Positions 18,288 to 25,509 of a DNA stretch of 33,184 nt are shown piece after piece. The notes under the pieces were generated by a model. That model worked only from the letters and a program-made list of their open reading frames with translations, was not told the DNA's origin and did not search any database. Every line of letters starts with the position of its first letter. The stretch's first letter is position 1. Origin of the DNA: Methyloceanibacter sp. (lineage in GTDB: Bacteria; Pseudomonadota; Alphaproteobacteria; Rhizobiales; Methyloligellaceae). The stretch spans positions 1 through 33,184 of the forward strand of contig JARFRF010000118.1 of NCBI GenBank assembly GCA_029287395.1. Reading direction: 5' to 3'. Both the position numbers and the translations under genes were made by a program.

Positions 18288-18440
18288 ATGAGTTGCATCG
18301 GCGCGCTGCTTCGTGACCGGGAAATCTTGGTGGAAAGCGTTTTTGCTTGCATTGTCGCATCGCACAGCCATGATCGATCCCAATTCAACCCTGTGAATTC
18401 CCGATACGCCTTTGTCTTTACTGGAAAATTTTGCGCCTAA
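18288..18440 (+). CDS. Possible 50-residue leader ORF overlapping the SulP start
   Basis: An ATG at 18288 sits after TTAGGGAGGTTC, one of the best ribosome-binding sites in the window, and opens a 50-codon frame that ends with TAA at 18438-18440. The frame is offset by one base from the SulP transporter, whose TTG start at 18412 lies inside it and itself has no clear ribosome-binding site. It could be a translated leader coupling translation to the transporter, or a chance ORF. The peptide resembles no protein I know and has no signal or membrane segment. Confidence 0.35.
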   Translation: MSCIGALLRDREILVESVFACIVASHSHDRSQFNPVNSRYAFVFTGKFCA

Positions 18441-20637
18441 GCGCCCGCCCAATATTGACGTCGCGACGCTCGGGCGTGACGCCATGGCGGGGACGATCTC
18501 GGCGATCGTCAACATCGCCTACTGCATTTCATTTAGCGCACTGATTTTCCAGGGCTCTATTGCCGCTGGTTTTCCATTGGGTCTCGCTGCGCTCATCATG
18601 GGAACCATGGTGACTGGCGTTGTGGTCGCGCTGACCACGACGCTCGTTCCCGCCGATGCAGGCCCGGATACGCCCGCCGTCGCTGTTATGAGTGTGTTGG
18701 CCACCACGGTGGCAGCAGGGCTTGCCGCAAAGGGTGCGGATACCGAGACGATGATCATCAATGTGATGGTGGCCATCACGGTAAGCACCTTTCTAACAGG
18801 TGCCGTTCTGTTTGGGTTGGGCGGCCTTAAGCTCGGCCAATGGCTGCGCTTCGTTCCGTTCCCCGTGATTGGTGGCTTTCTGGCCGCATCGGGATTTCTC
18901 CTCATTACCGGCGGCGTGGAAGTTATCACAGGCAGCAATCTGACACTGTCGCCCTCGAGTTGGGCGATCGTGGCCGATATGCGTTATGCCCCGCAGATCG
19001 CTGTGGGACTGGCCTTTGCGCTCTTTATTGTGCTGCTTAAGCGCTGGATGGACGACTATCTGACGCTGCCCATCGCCTTCTTTATTTTCCTTGTTGTGCT
19101 GAACGTCATTCTCTTGTGGTTCGTGAACGATCCGGAGACTCAAGCGAATTGGTATCTGGCGGCGGTTGGAGCCTTGCAGCTCTGGTGGCCCATAGAGGCG
19201 GTCGCAACGCATGATATCGATTGGGGCGTCATGGCACTCAGCAGCGCGGAGATAGGGGCTGTGTGCGGCGTGACCGCGATCTCAATGCTGCTCGACGTCT
19301 CAAGTCTTGAGGTCGCCCGACAGAAATCGGCTGATCTCGACAAGGAGTTTCGAACAAACGGCTTTGCCAACGTACTGGCGTCTGTCCTTGGCGGCGTCGC
19401 GGGCAATCTGTCGCTGAACAACAGCCTCCTCCTGCAGCAGGCTGGCGCGGTTACGCGCATCAGCGGCGTTTCGGTGGCGATCGTTTGTGGTTTGGTCCTC
19501 TTCGCTGGCGCCGATATCGGCAGTTTCGTACCCAAGGCGATTCTCGGCGGGATGCTGGCCTACCTCGGTACGATGATATTGATCGAGGCTCTGGTGCGTT
19601 CGCCGGCGCAGCGATCCCAAACCGACCTCGCACTCGCCATCGCAATCGCGCTCGTCATTCTCTATTTCGGGTATTTGGTGGGCGTGGTTCTGGGCGTTGT
19701 CGGTGCGTGCCTGCTTTTCGCGCTGTCGTACAGCCGGATTGGCGTGATCCGGCGTCACCTGACCCGCTATGAACTTTCGAGCAGCGTGGACCGGTCGCCA
19801 GAGCAGACGCGCCTACTTCAGGAGGAAGGCAAGCGTGTCCATGTCTTCTGGCTGTCCGGCTTTATCTTTTTTGGATCTTCGAACGGGCTTTTTGAGCGCA
19901 TCCGGCGCGAAATCGAGGGGCAGAAAGAAAAGCCTGTCGGTTACATCGTTCTCGACTTTAGTGCCGTACAGGGACTCGACACATCGGCAGTTCTGAGTCT
20001 CGTCAAACTCCGCAACTACTGCGAGGAACGAGATGTAACGCTTGTCTTCAGTGGGCTGAGCGATGCTATGCATGCTGCATTCTTGGGCGCAGGTTTCTTC
20101 GGAGCGGACAGGCCGCACCAGGCGTTCGCGACACGAAACGAGGCGGTCGAGTGGTGCGAGGACATGGTGCTGCTGTACCATGAGGTCGGTGAGGCATCGT
20201 CTCATACATTTGAAACGTGGCTTCAGAGTGAGCTTGGCGGCGACATCACCTTCGAGCGTGTTGAGCCCTACATGACGCGTCGAGAGTTGGAGAGCGGCGT
20301 TGTCCTCTTCAAGCAGGGGGAACCATCCGACTCTGTTGTTTTCCAGGCCTCGGGCTGTGTCGCAATTACGATTAGCGGTGAGTACGGACGGTCTATCCGC
20401 TTGCGGCGCATGTTGGGGCACACCGTTGTGGGTGAAATGGGGTTCTATAGAAACGTCCCACGCGGCGCGAACGTGGTGGCTGAGGGCGCGAGCGTTGTCT
20501 ATATCCTGACTCGCGAGGCCTTTGACAGAATGCAGGAAGAGGATTCTGCGGCTGCGGCGGCTCTTCACAAGCTCATCATCCGGCTCCTATCCGACCGGCT
20601 CGAGTTCGCAAACCGAGAGATCTCGGCGCTGCACTAG
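18412..20637 (+). CDS. SulP-family anion transporter with STAS and cyclic nucleotide-binding domains
   Basis: The 741-residue protein has a SulP/SLC26 membrane part (about residues 25-445, 10 or more hydrophobic segments, with GFLAASGFLLITGG and GVAGNLSLNNSLLLQQAG), a STAS domain (about 473-575, with YIVLDFSAVQGLDTSAVLSL), and a C-terminal cyclic nucleotide-binding domain (about 615-735). The phosphate-binding cassette is VVGEMGFY-NVPRGANV, with Glu 675 and Arg 684 where the ligand's ribose and phosphate are usually held. It probably moves bicarbonate, sulfate or another anion across the inner membrane, gated by a nucleotide; the substrate is not certain. TTG at 18412 is the first possible start; the next ATG is near codon 25. 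Its stop overlaps that of the DUF3307 gene. Confidence 0.88.
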   Translation: MSLLENFAPKRPPNIDVATLGRDAMAGTISAIVNIAYCISFSALIFQGSIAAGFPLGLAALIMGTMVTGVVVALTTTLVPADAGPDTPAVAVMSVLATTVAAGLAAKGADTETMIINVMVAITVSTFLTGAVLFGLGGLKLGQWLRFVPFPVIGGFLAASGFLLITGGVEVITGSNLTLSPSSWAIVADMRYAPQIAVGLAFALFIVLLKRWMDDYLTLPIAFFIFLVVLNVILLWFVNDPETQANWYLAAVGALQLWWPIEAVATHDIDWGVMALSSAEIGAVCGVTAISMLLDVSSLEVARQKSADLDKEFRTNGFANVLASVLGGVAGNLSLNNSLLLQQAGAVTRISGVSVAIVCGLVLFAGADIGSFVPKAILGGMLAYLGTMILIEALVRSPAQRSQTDLALAIAIALVILYFGYLVGVVLGVVGACLLFALSYSRIGVIRRHLTRYELSSSVDRSPEQTRLLQEEGKRVHVFWLSGFIFFGSSNGLFERIRREIEGQKEKPVGYIVLDFSAVQGLDTSAVLSLVKLRNYCEERDVTLVFSGLSDAMHAAFLGAGFFGADRPHQAFATRNEAVEWCEDMVLLYHEVGEASSHTFETWLQSELGGDITFERVEPYMTRRELESGVVLFKQGEPSDSVVFQASGCVAITISGEYGRSIRLRRMLGHTVVGEMGFYRNVPRGANVVAEGASVVYILTREAFDRMQEEDSAAAAALHKLIIRLLSDRLEFANREISALH

Positions 20638-21026
20638 CTAGCGGCCCAGACGAGCACCGCAACTATTCCCAAATAAGTAAGTCCGTGCAGCAGCTGGTCG
20701 ATTCCGAGCGCATGCCAATACACCGCCGTTTGTGGTGTCGCGTGCGTACGTTGGCCGAATTGCTCCTTCGCCCAGTCCACATGGTAGTGAATAACGAACT
20801 CGCCCGCCGCGATCCCGAGGGCCAATAGTAGGGATGCGGGCGCCAGCAGCAGATACACAAGCGGTGTCAGCGCCACATGAATACCGGCGTGGAGAAAGCC
20901 GCCCGGATGACCATATTTGCCCTTGTTGCAGTACTGATATGGGGTCTGGAAAAAGAAATCGGCAGCGGTGTGCTTGAGCATTAAGACGGCGACCGCGGCG
21001 AGAGAAAGAATAGTGAGGTTAGGCAT
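20634..21026 (-). CDS. DUF3307 domain-containing membrane protein
   Basis: The 130-residue product is almost wholly membrane-embedded, with about four hydrophobic segments, and carries the DUF3307 features LKHTAADFFFQTPYQYCNKG near the N-terminus and HYHVDWAKEQF near residue 85. The family is of unknown function. I start at the ATG at 21026; the frame extends to 21200 but that part is not hydrophobic and overlaps the cyclase gene. It follows the cyclase gene by 47 bases on the same strand and so probably shares its transcript. Its last four bases overlap the SulP stop, using a shared CTAG. Confidence 0.85.
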   Translation of the reverse strand: MPNLTILSLAAVAVLMLKHTAADFFFQTPYQYCNKGKYGHPGGFLHAGIHVALTPLVYLLLAPASLLLALGIAAGEFVIHYHVDWAKEQFGQRTHATPQTAVYWHALGIDQLLHGLTYLGIVAVLVWAAS

Positions 21027-21073
21027 ATTTGGATTCGATGTTGAAGAGTTGGCATGACGACCAACGGCAGGAG

Positions 21074-23290
21074 TTATTTGGATGTCGCTTCTGCAGTGCC
21101 GTCCCAGTTCTCCGGCGGTGGTGTGGATCGGAAGGCAGCGATGCGATCGCGATAGAGCGTGTAAAGTCCTGACAGATTCTGAACACCGATCGCTTCGCAC
21201 TCCCTTAATAGCGTTTCAGCACCGTCCCAGTCCATTGCTCGGTACTTGGATAGGAACTCCTGGTGCTTGGCTGACAATGTCTTGAACGTATCGCTTTGCA
21301 AGAATTTGTCGTCGCCCAGGAGGGCGAAAATGCGCGTGGCTTCTGTCTTTCCCTTTACCTTCAGTAGGTCGAGTTCAAGAAAGGCAAAATTTGTGGCGCG
21401 AGCCGCCGTTTCTTCACCGGCGATGACGACAAGATCATATGTTTTCGATTGGCCCTCGAGTCGAGATGCGATGTTCACGTTATCGCCGATCACCGAATAG
21501 TCGAAGCGCGTTTCCGAACCGAGGTTGCCTACGCAGCAAAGACCGGTGTTCAAGCCGATACCGAGCTTCACCGGCTTAAATGGCCGGCCAGCCGCCTTTG
21601 CGGCCTTTTCCCACCGATCATTGAGAACAGCCATTTCATCGACCATACGACGAGCGGCTGCACAGGCATGATTTGGATGTTCGGGGTCGTTGAGGGGCGC
21701 GTTCCAAAAGGCCATTAGGGCGTCACCCATAAACTTGTCGATGGTCCCTTGCTCGTCCAATATGATGTTGCTGAGCGGTGTGAAGAGTTCGTTGAGAAAG
21801 CGGGTCAACTCCTCGGCGTCCAGACCTTCAGACAGGGTCGTAAAGCCGCGAACGTCGCTGAACAGAAGCGTCATGTCGCGGGTCTCACCGCCGAGCTTTA
21901 GCCGTCCGGGTTCTTCAGCCAGCTTCTCAACTAGCGCGGGGGCCATGTAATGCGAGAATGCATGGCGTACGCGATTGCGCTCGCGCTCGGTCCGCAAGAA
22001 GACGAAGGACGAGCCCGTCAAATAGATCGCTGTTAGCGCTATGGTTGGATAAACGGGATCGACCAACCAGCCCCAACTATTGAATGCATGCCAAGAGAGC
22101 CAGATGACAAACCCGACGGCGAGCGCGCCGAGGACGGCACTGCCGAGCGCGCCGGCTCTGTAGATCAGCACCGCGATAAGTAGTCCGAGTACAAGGATGT
22201 AGAGCAGTTCCGCAGGGGTCGCGAAATCAGGCCGCATAAGATAGTTGCCGCGAATGATTTGCTCCACGGCTTGCGCGTGTAATTCGACACCGGGTACCGA
22301 GGCTTCAAGAGGGGTCGCACGAAGGTCCAGGAGCCCCGCGGCGCTCGTGCCAACCAGCACGATCCGGCCGCCTAGCTCCTCAGCGCCCAGCTCGCCGTTG
22401 AGCACTTTCCAGGCCGGTAAATAGCGATCGCGAGTCTGGGGCGAAAAGTGGAGCCACATTTGACCGTTCGCGTCTGTGGGAATCTCGAAGTCGCCCACGC
22501 GTACCTTCACGATTCCAGTCTGCTCCCCGAAAGCCTTCTCGCCGCTCGCGCCGGAGGACTTGACGACGTAGGTCGATGCGCCTTGGGCGACGCGCAGGAG
22601 TTCGGCGGCGAACGATGGGTAGAGCGTTTCATCCAGGGTTACGACGATGGGCATTCGGCGGATGATTTGATCGTACTCGGGAACCCAGTTCAGGGCGCCT
22701 GTACCAATTGCAGCATTCTGCAGGTCCGCGAGGCTCGATGTCGCGCCTGGATAATGGGGTGCGAAGAGACGGGGATCGTCACCGCCGTAGGAAATACCGG
22801 ACTTGGTTTCCGGTAAAGCGCCTTGGTTCATGGGCGAGGCGATGAAACCCATAACAACTGGCGCGGTACCAATTGCTTTGGCGAATATCTGGTCATTGGA
22901 GGGCAGTTCGTCGAGCTCTGTCCTAAGCTGGGAGAGTTGGTCAGACTGTGGCCAGAACTTGACTGCGTTGGCTGGCGACATTCGATCGGGTTCTGGGAAG
23001 ACTATATCGAAGCCGATCGTGGCGGCGCCAGCGTCGCGCAACTTTGCCAAGAGTTCGCTGAGGATCGTCCGGGGCCACGGCCATTGACCGATTCTCTTCA
23101 GCGACTCCTCGTCGATATCGACGATACGAACGGGCAGCGCTGGGTCGTATTGGAGGGGAGCGAGGCGCTGATAAGAGTCGAAGACGAGCGCTCGGAGACG
23201 TGCGACAGGTGTCGGATCCCACACGCGCAAGACTAGAGACGCCAGAATCGCGGCACCGATAATGAGGCTATACAGAAGCCGTGGACCCAT
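21074..23290 (-). CDS. CHASE2 sensor - adenylate cyclase, class III
   Basis: The 738-residue protein has an N-terminal membrane helix (about 7-23), a large extracytoplasmic CHASE2 domain (about 30-350), three further membrane helices (about 361-433) and a class III cyclase domain (about 465-655). The metal-binding Asp residues are in LFSDVRGFT (479) and FMGDALMAFW (523). The base-selecting pair is Lys 519 in IDKFMGD and Asp 597 in RFDYSVIGD, and the catalytic Asn 604 and Arg 610 are in DNVNIASR. These point to ATP as the substrate, making cAMP. The stimulus sensed by the CHASE2 part is unknown. The C-terminal 80 residues may form helical repeats. It precedes the DUF3307 gene. Confidence 0.92.
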   Translation of the reverse strand: MGPRLLYSLIIGAAILASLVLRVWDPTPVARLRALVFDSYQRLAPLQYDPALPVRIVDIDEESLKRIGQWPWPRTILSELLAKLRDAGAATIGFDIVFPEPDRMSPANAVKFWPQSDQLSQLRTELDELPSNDQIFAKAIGTAPVVMGFIASPMNQGALPETKSGISYGGDDPRLFAPHYPGATSSLADLQNAAIGTGALNWVPEYDQIIRRMPIVVTLDETLYPSFAAELLRVAQGASTYVVKSSGASGEKAFGEQTGIVKVRVGDFEIPTDANGQMWLHFSPQTRDRYLPAWKVLNGELGAEELGGRIVLVGTSAAGLLDLRATPLEASVPGVELHAQAVEQIIRGNYLMRPDFATPAELLYILVLGLLIAVLIYRAGALGSAVLGALAVGFVIWLSWHAFNSWGWLVDPVYPTIALTAIYLTGSSFVFLRTERERNRVRHAFSHYMAPALVEKLAEEPGRLKLGGETRDMTLLFSDVRGFTTLSEGLDAEELTRFLNELFTPLSNIILDEQGTIDKFMGDALMAFWNAPLNDPEHPNHACAAARRMVDEMAVLNDRWEKAAKAAGRPFKPVKLGIGLNTGLCCVGNLGSETRFDYSVIGDNVNIASRLEGQSKTYDLVVIAGEETAARATNFAFLELDLLKVKGKTEATRIFALLGDDKFLQSDTFKTLSAKHQEFLSKYRAMDWDGAETLLRECEAIGVQNLSGLYTLYRDRIAAFRSTPPPENWDGTAEATSK

Positions 23291-23402
23291 GCCGCTCTTC
23301 GTTCCGTCTTACGTCAGCCGGGCGTGGGGCCCGAAGCGGCCTGAACCTATCGGTTGACGCTGGCCTGTCAATTGGCGCGGCGAAGAACGGAGCTGTCGTC
23401 CC

Positions 23403-23432
23403 AAAAAAGAAACGCCCCAGTTTGGGGCGTTT
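23403..23432 (-). terminator. Intrinsic terminator after the 89-residue exported protein gene
   Basis: On the minus strand, AAACGCCCC and GGGGCGTTT form a perfect nine-base stem (23424-23432 with 23410-23418) around a five-base loop, followed by a C and six T. It begins nine bases past the stop of the small gene. This is the clearest terminator in the window. Confidence 0.85.
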
Positions 23433-23441
23433 CAGCTGTCG

Positions 23442-23711
23442 TTAGTCCGGGAACCGATTTGGACGCAGATTGCGCCAAACAGCTTCGGTTTCGGTGTCGA
23501 GACTCTTTAGGAACCGGTCTTGTCTCGCCTGTGATGTGGTCGTTCTACGCTTAGTCACCGTGATGCCGTTAGAATAGCGGGGGTCCTCTACCGCGCGAAC
23601 CTTGCTGCGGTCGGCAAGGACTGTATCGCTGCTGGCGGCAAGGACCGCTACACCCAAAACAAGGCCAAACACGCATAGGCTCAACTGTTTCAGCATCTCG
23701 GTCATCATCAT
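23442..23711 (-). CDS. Small exported protein of unknown function
   Basis: The 89-residue product starts with a signal peptide of about 32 residues (hydrophobic core LSLCVFGLVLGVAVLAAS, ending near VLADR). The mature part of about 55 residues is basic and polar, with KRRTTTSQARQDRF and the closing NLRPNRFPD. I recognise no family. The first of three successive ATGs lies five bases behind GGAGG, which fixes the start at 23711. It is a single-gene unit with its own terminator, divergent from the metallopeptidase-like gene. It is probably periplasmic. Confidence 0.7.
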   Translation of the reverse strand: MMMTEMLKQLSLCVFGLVLGVAVLAASSDTVLADRSKVRAVEDPRYSNGITVTKRRTTTSQARQDRFLKSLDTETEAVWRNLRPNRFPD

Positions 23712-23859
23712 CGGGTCCTCCAGGCAGAATTGCTCTGATTCGCGGATTCTGGCTCGACAGAGATATGGTAGTGTACGAGTTTGGGTTCAATGAGCGCTCG
23801 GCCTAGCAATAACGTAGTGTTTATCGTGCTGCCTCGGTTCTTCCGCTAATATCGGACGG

Positions 23860-24480
23860 ATGCTTCATTTGAAAGGGCCGGTGAGACGGCCGCCCAGTTC
23901 TAGGGGCGCTGGGCCAGATGAAATTACTTACACTCCTCTGCGGCTCCGGGCTCTCCTGGAGGCCGTGCTTCTCGCTGCGGCGACCACCTGGTTCTTTGTT
24001 GAACTATCGTCTCCAGCGAAGGCAGGACGTTTTCTTCCGGAGGTTGCAAACCCTTACTGTGACGTCAGGACCTACAAGCTTCGTGGTGTTGCGGAGCAAG
24101 CGTCGTCAATGACAGATCGCCGTGGGCGTCCCGTTATCGTCGTGAATGCGTGGACACTGCGCGACAAGCCCAACTACAGCCGATTTCTCTTGGCGCATGA
24201 GTGTTGTCACCACACGCTCGGGCATGTCACCAATGCCAAGAAAGGTATGGGGCACGTTGGACCGCAGGCCTTCTATTATGTTGCCCCTGAGCTCCGACGC
24301 TTAGAACTCGAGGCCGATTGTTGTGCCGTCCGTCTGCTGCGAGAGCGTCGGGAACAAGCCGGTATCGACGCTGGAGCCGAAGCAATGTCCGAATTTGGCG
24401 ATAAGCCGACTGGAGCCTACTACCCGACAGGTGCTGAACGGGTCGAAAACATCCGTAAGTGTGCCGCGATCAGCCCATAG
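23860..24480 (+). CDS. Membrane-anchored metallopeptidase-like protein with HECCH motif
   Basis: This 206-residue protein has one N-terminal hydrophobic segment (about 32-48), probably a membrane anchor or signal. The rest shows a zincin pattern: HECCHHTLGHV (about residues 113-124) supplies two His and the catalytic Glu, and LELEADCCAVRLL (about 148-160) the third, Glu ligand. The motif PTGAERVENIRKC near the end resembles that of M48-like peptidases. Each metal motif is followed by a Cys pair, which is unusual. The substrate is unknown. The ribosome-binding site (GGACGG) is modest. It is divergent from the small exported protein and is followed by a terminator, then a XoxJ-like gene. Confidence 0.78.
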   Translation: MLHLKGPVRRPPSSRGAGPDEITYTPLRLRALLEAVLLAAATTWFFVELSSPAKAGRFLPEVANPYCDVRTYKLRGVAEQASSMTDRRGRPVIVVNAWTLRDKPNYSRFLLAHECCHHTLGHVTNAKKGMGHVGPQAFYYVAPELRRLELEADCCAVRLLRERREQAGIDAGAEAMSEFGDKPTGAYYPTGAERVENIRKCAAISP

Positions 24481-24541
24481 CGGTTGGCCTCAGAATGAGC
24501 ATCGTGAAAGACAGGCTCAGGCGCCTTATCTATTGCGGATG

Positions 24542-24566
24542 GGGATGAGCTTTGCTCATCCCTTTT
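24542..24566 (+). terminator. Intrinsic terminator after the metallopeptidase-like gene
   Basis: GGGATGAGC (24542-24550) and GCTCATCCC (24554-24562) form a perfect nine-base stem with a three-base loop, followed by TTTT. It lies 61 bases after the stop and upstream of the XoxJ-like gene, so it would separate the two transcripts. Confidence 0.75.
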
Positions 24567-24646
24567 CTGATGATCGATTTTTCATCAAGGAGCAGGGAAG
24601 CACGCGCTTTGGAGGAGCACGGTTGGGCGTAGGTCAGTTAAGGACA

Positions 24647-25507
24647 ATGCAGTCGAGCCGCCGGTTGACCAGCGCAGTTTGGATGACCGTAGCCCTCGTC
24701 GCGGCGGTTCTGTCCTGTGTTGTGCAGGTGAGAGCGGACAATGAAGGTTCGCTGCGCGTTTGTGCCGACCCCAACAACCTGCCGTTCTCTAACCAGAGGG
24801 CGGAGGGGTTCGAGAACAAACTGGCCGAGCTCATTGCAGATCGACTGGGCCGCGAGCTCGCCTATACGTGGTTTCCAGAAAACACAGGCTATGTGCCCAA
24901 TACGGTCGGGGAAAACGCCTGTGATATCGTCATGGGCTATGCGCAAGGGACGGGACTTATCGAGGATACGAACCCCTATTACTACGCATCCTATGTTCTT
25001 ATCACGCGGGCTGATGATGCCGAGCTAAGCCACATAGCCTCCCTGTCCGACCCGCGCCTCAAATCGAAACGAATCGGGCTTGTGGCGCGTACGCCGCCAG
25101 CCAGCATTCTCACGATGCGTGGCCTGGGGGCAAATGTGACGTCGTTCGATGTTCGCTCCCGAGATAGTCAGACAGCCGTCGCCCAGGAGATCATCGCGAA
25201 AATTGCGTCGGGACAGCTCGATGCTGGTCTGCTGTGGGGACCGATCGGCGGATACTACGCGGCGATAGCCGATGTTCCGCTTACGGTGGTGCCGCTCGTG
25301 AACGAACTTGCGGGGCCGGCAACATTCTACGGAATAACGCTTGGTGTTCGGCCCAACGAACCCCAGTTCAAGCATCAAGTTAATAGGATTCTGGCAGAAC
25401 ACGCAGACGAGATCGTCTCGATCTTGGAGGACTACAACGTACCGGTTCTCGATGAGGACGGAGAAGTTGCTGCCGCGGATAGCAGTTCTGCTTCTTCGAG
25501 CCCTTAA
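24647..25507 (+). CDS. Quinoprotein dehydrogenase-associated putative substrate-binding protein (XoxJ/MoxJ-like)
   Basis: This 286-residue periplasmic protein matches the family linked with PQQ-dependent dehydrogenases (TIGR03871 type), typified by XoxJ and MoxJ. XoxJ has a periplasmic binding-protein fold and has been proposed to help activate the XoxF lanthanide methanol dehydrogenase. A signal peptide (residues 1-30, LVAAVLSCVVQVRA) is followed by SLRVCADPNNLPFSN, GFENKLAELIADRLGRELAYTWFP and CDIVMGYAQGTG, which are strong family markers. The start is the ATG at 24647 after AAGGACA; the longer frame to 24323 overlaps the preceding gene. No dehydrogenase or cytochrome gene adjoins it. Its stop is two bases from that of the next, convergent gene. 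Distinguishing XoxJ from relatives needs alignment. Confidence 0.85.
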   Translation: MQSSRRLTSAVWMTVALVAAVLSCVVQVRADNEGSLRVCADPNNLPFSNQRAEGFENKLAELIADRLGRELAYTWFPENTGYVPNTVGENACDIVMGYAQGTGLIEDTNPYYYASYVLITRADDAELSHIASLSDPRLKSKRIGLVARTPPASILTMRGLGANVTSFDVRSRDSQTAVAQEIIAKIASGQLDAGLLWGPIGGYYAAIADVPLTVVPLVNELAGPATFYGITLGVRPNEPQFKHQVNRILAEHADEIVSILEDYNVPVLDEDGEVAAADSSSASSSP

Positions 25508-25509
25508 TT

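Noticed and set aside
19300-19758. Minus-strand open frame inside the SulP gene
   Set aside because: Composition looks like an antisense shadow and the sense frame is a well-conserved transporter.
24542-24566. Riboswitch or attenuator upstream of the XoxJ-like gene
   Set aside because: A simple hairpin with a T-run explains it as a terminator of the preceding gene; no alternative pairing is apparent.
24323-24646. N-terminal extension of the XoxJ-like protein
   Set aside because: It would hide the signal peptide, overlap the metallopeptidase gene and run across a terminator hairpin.
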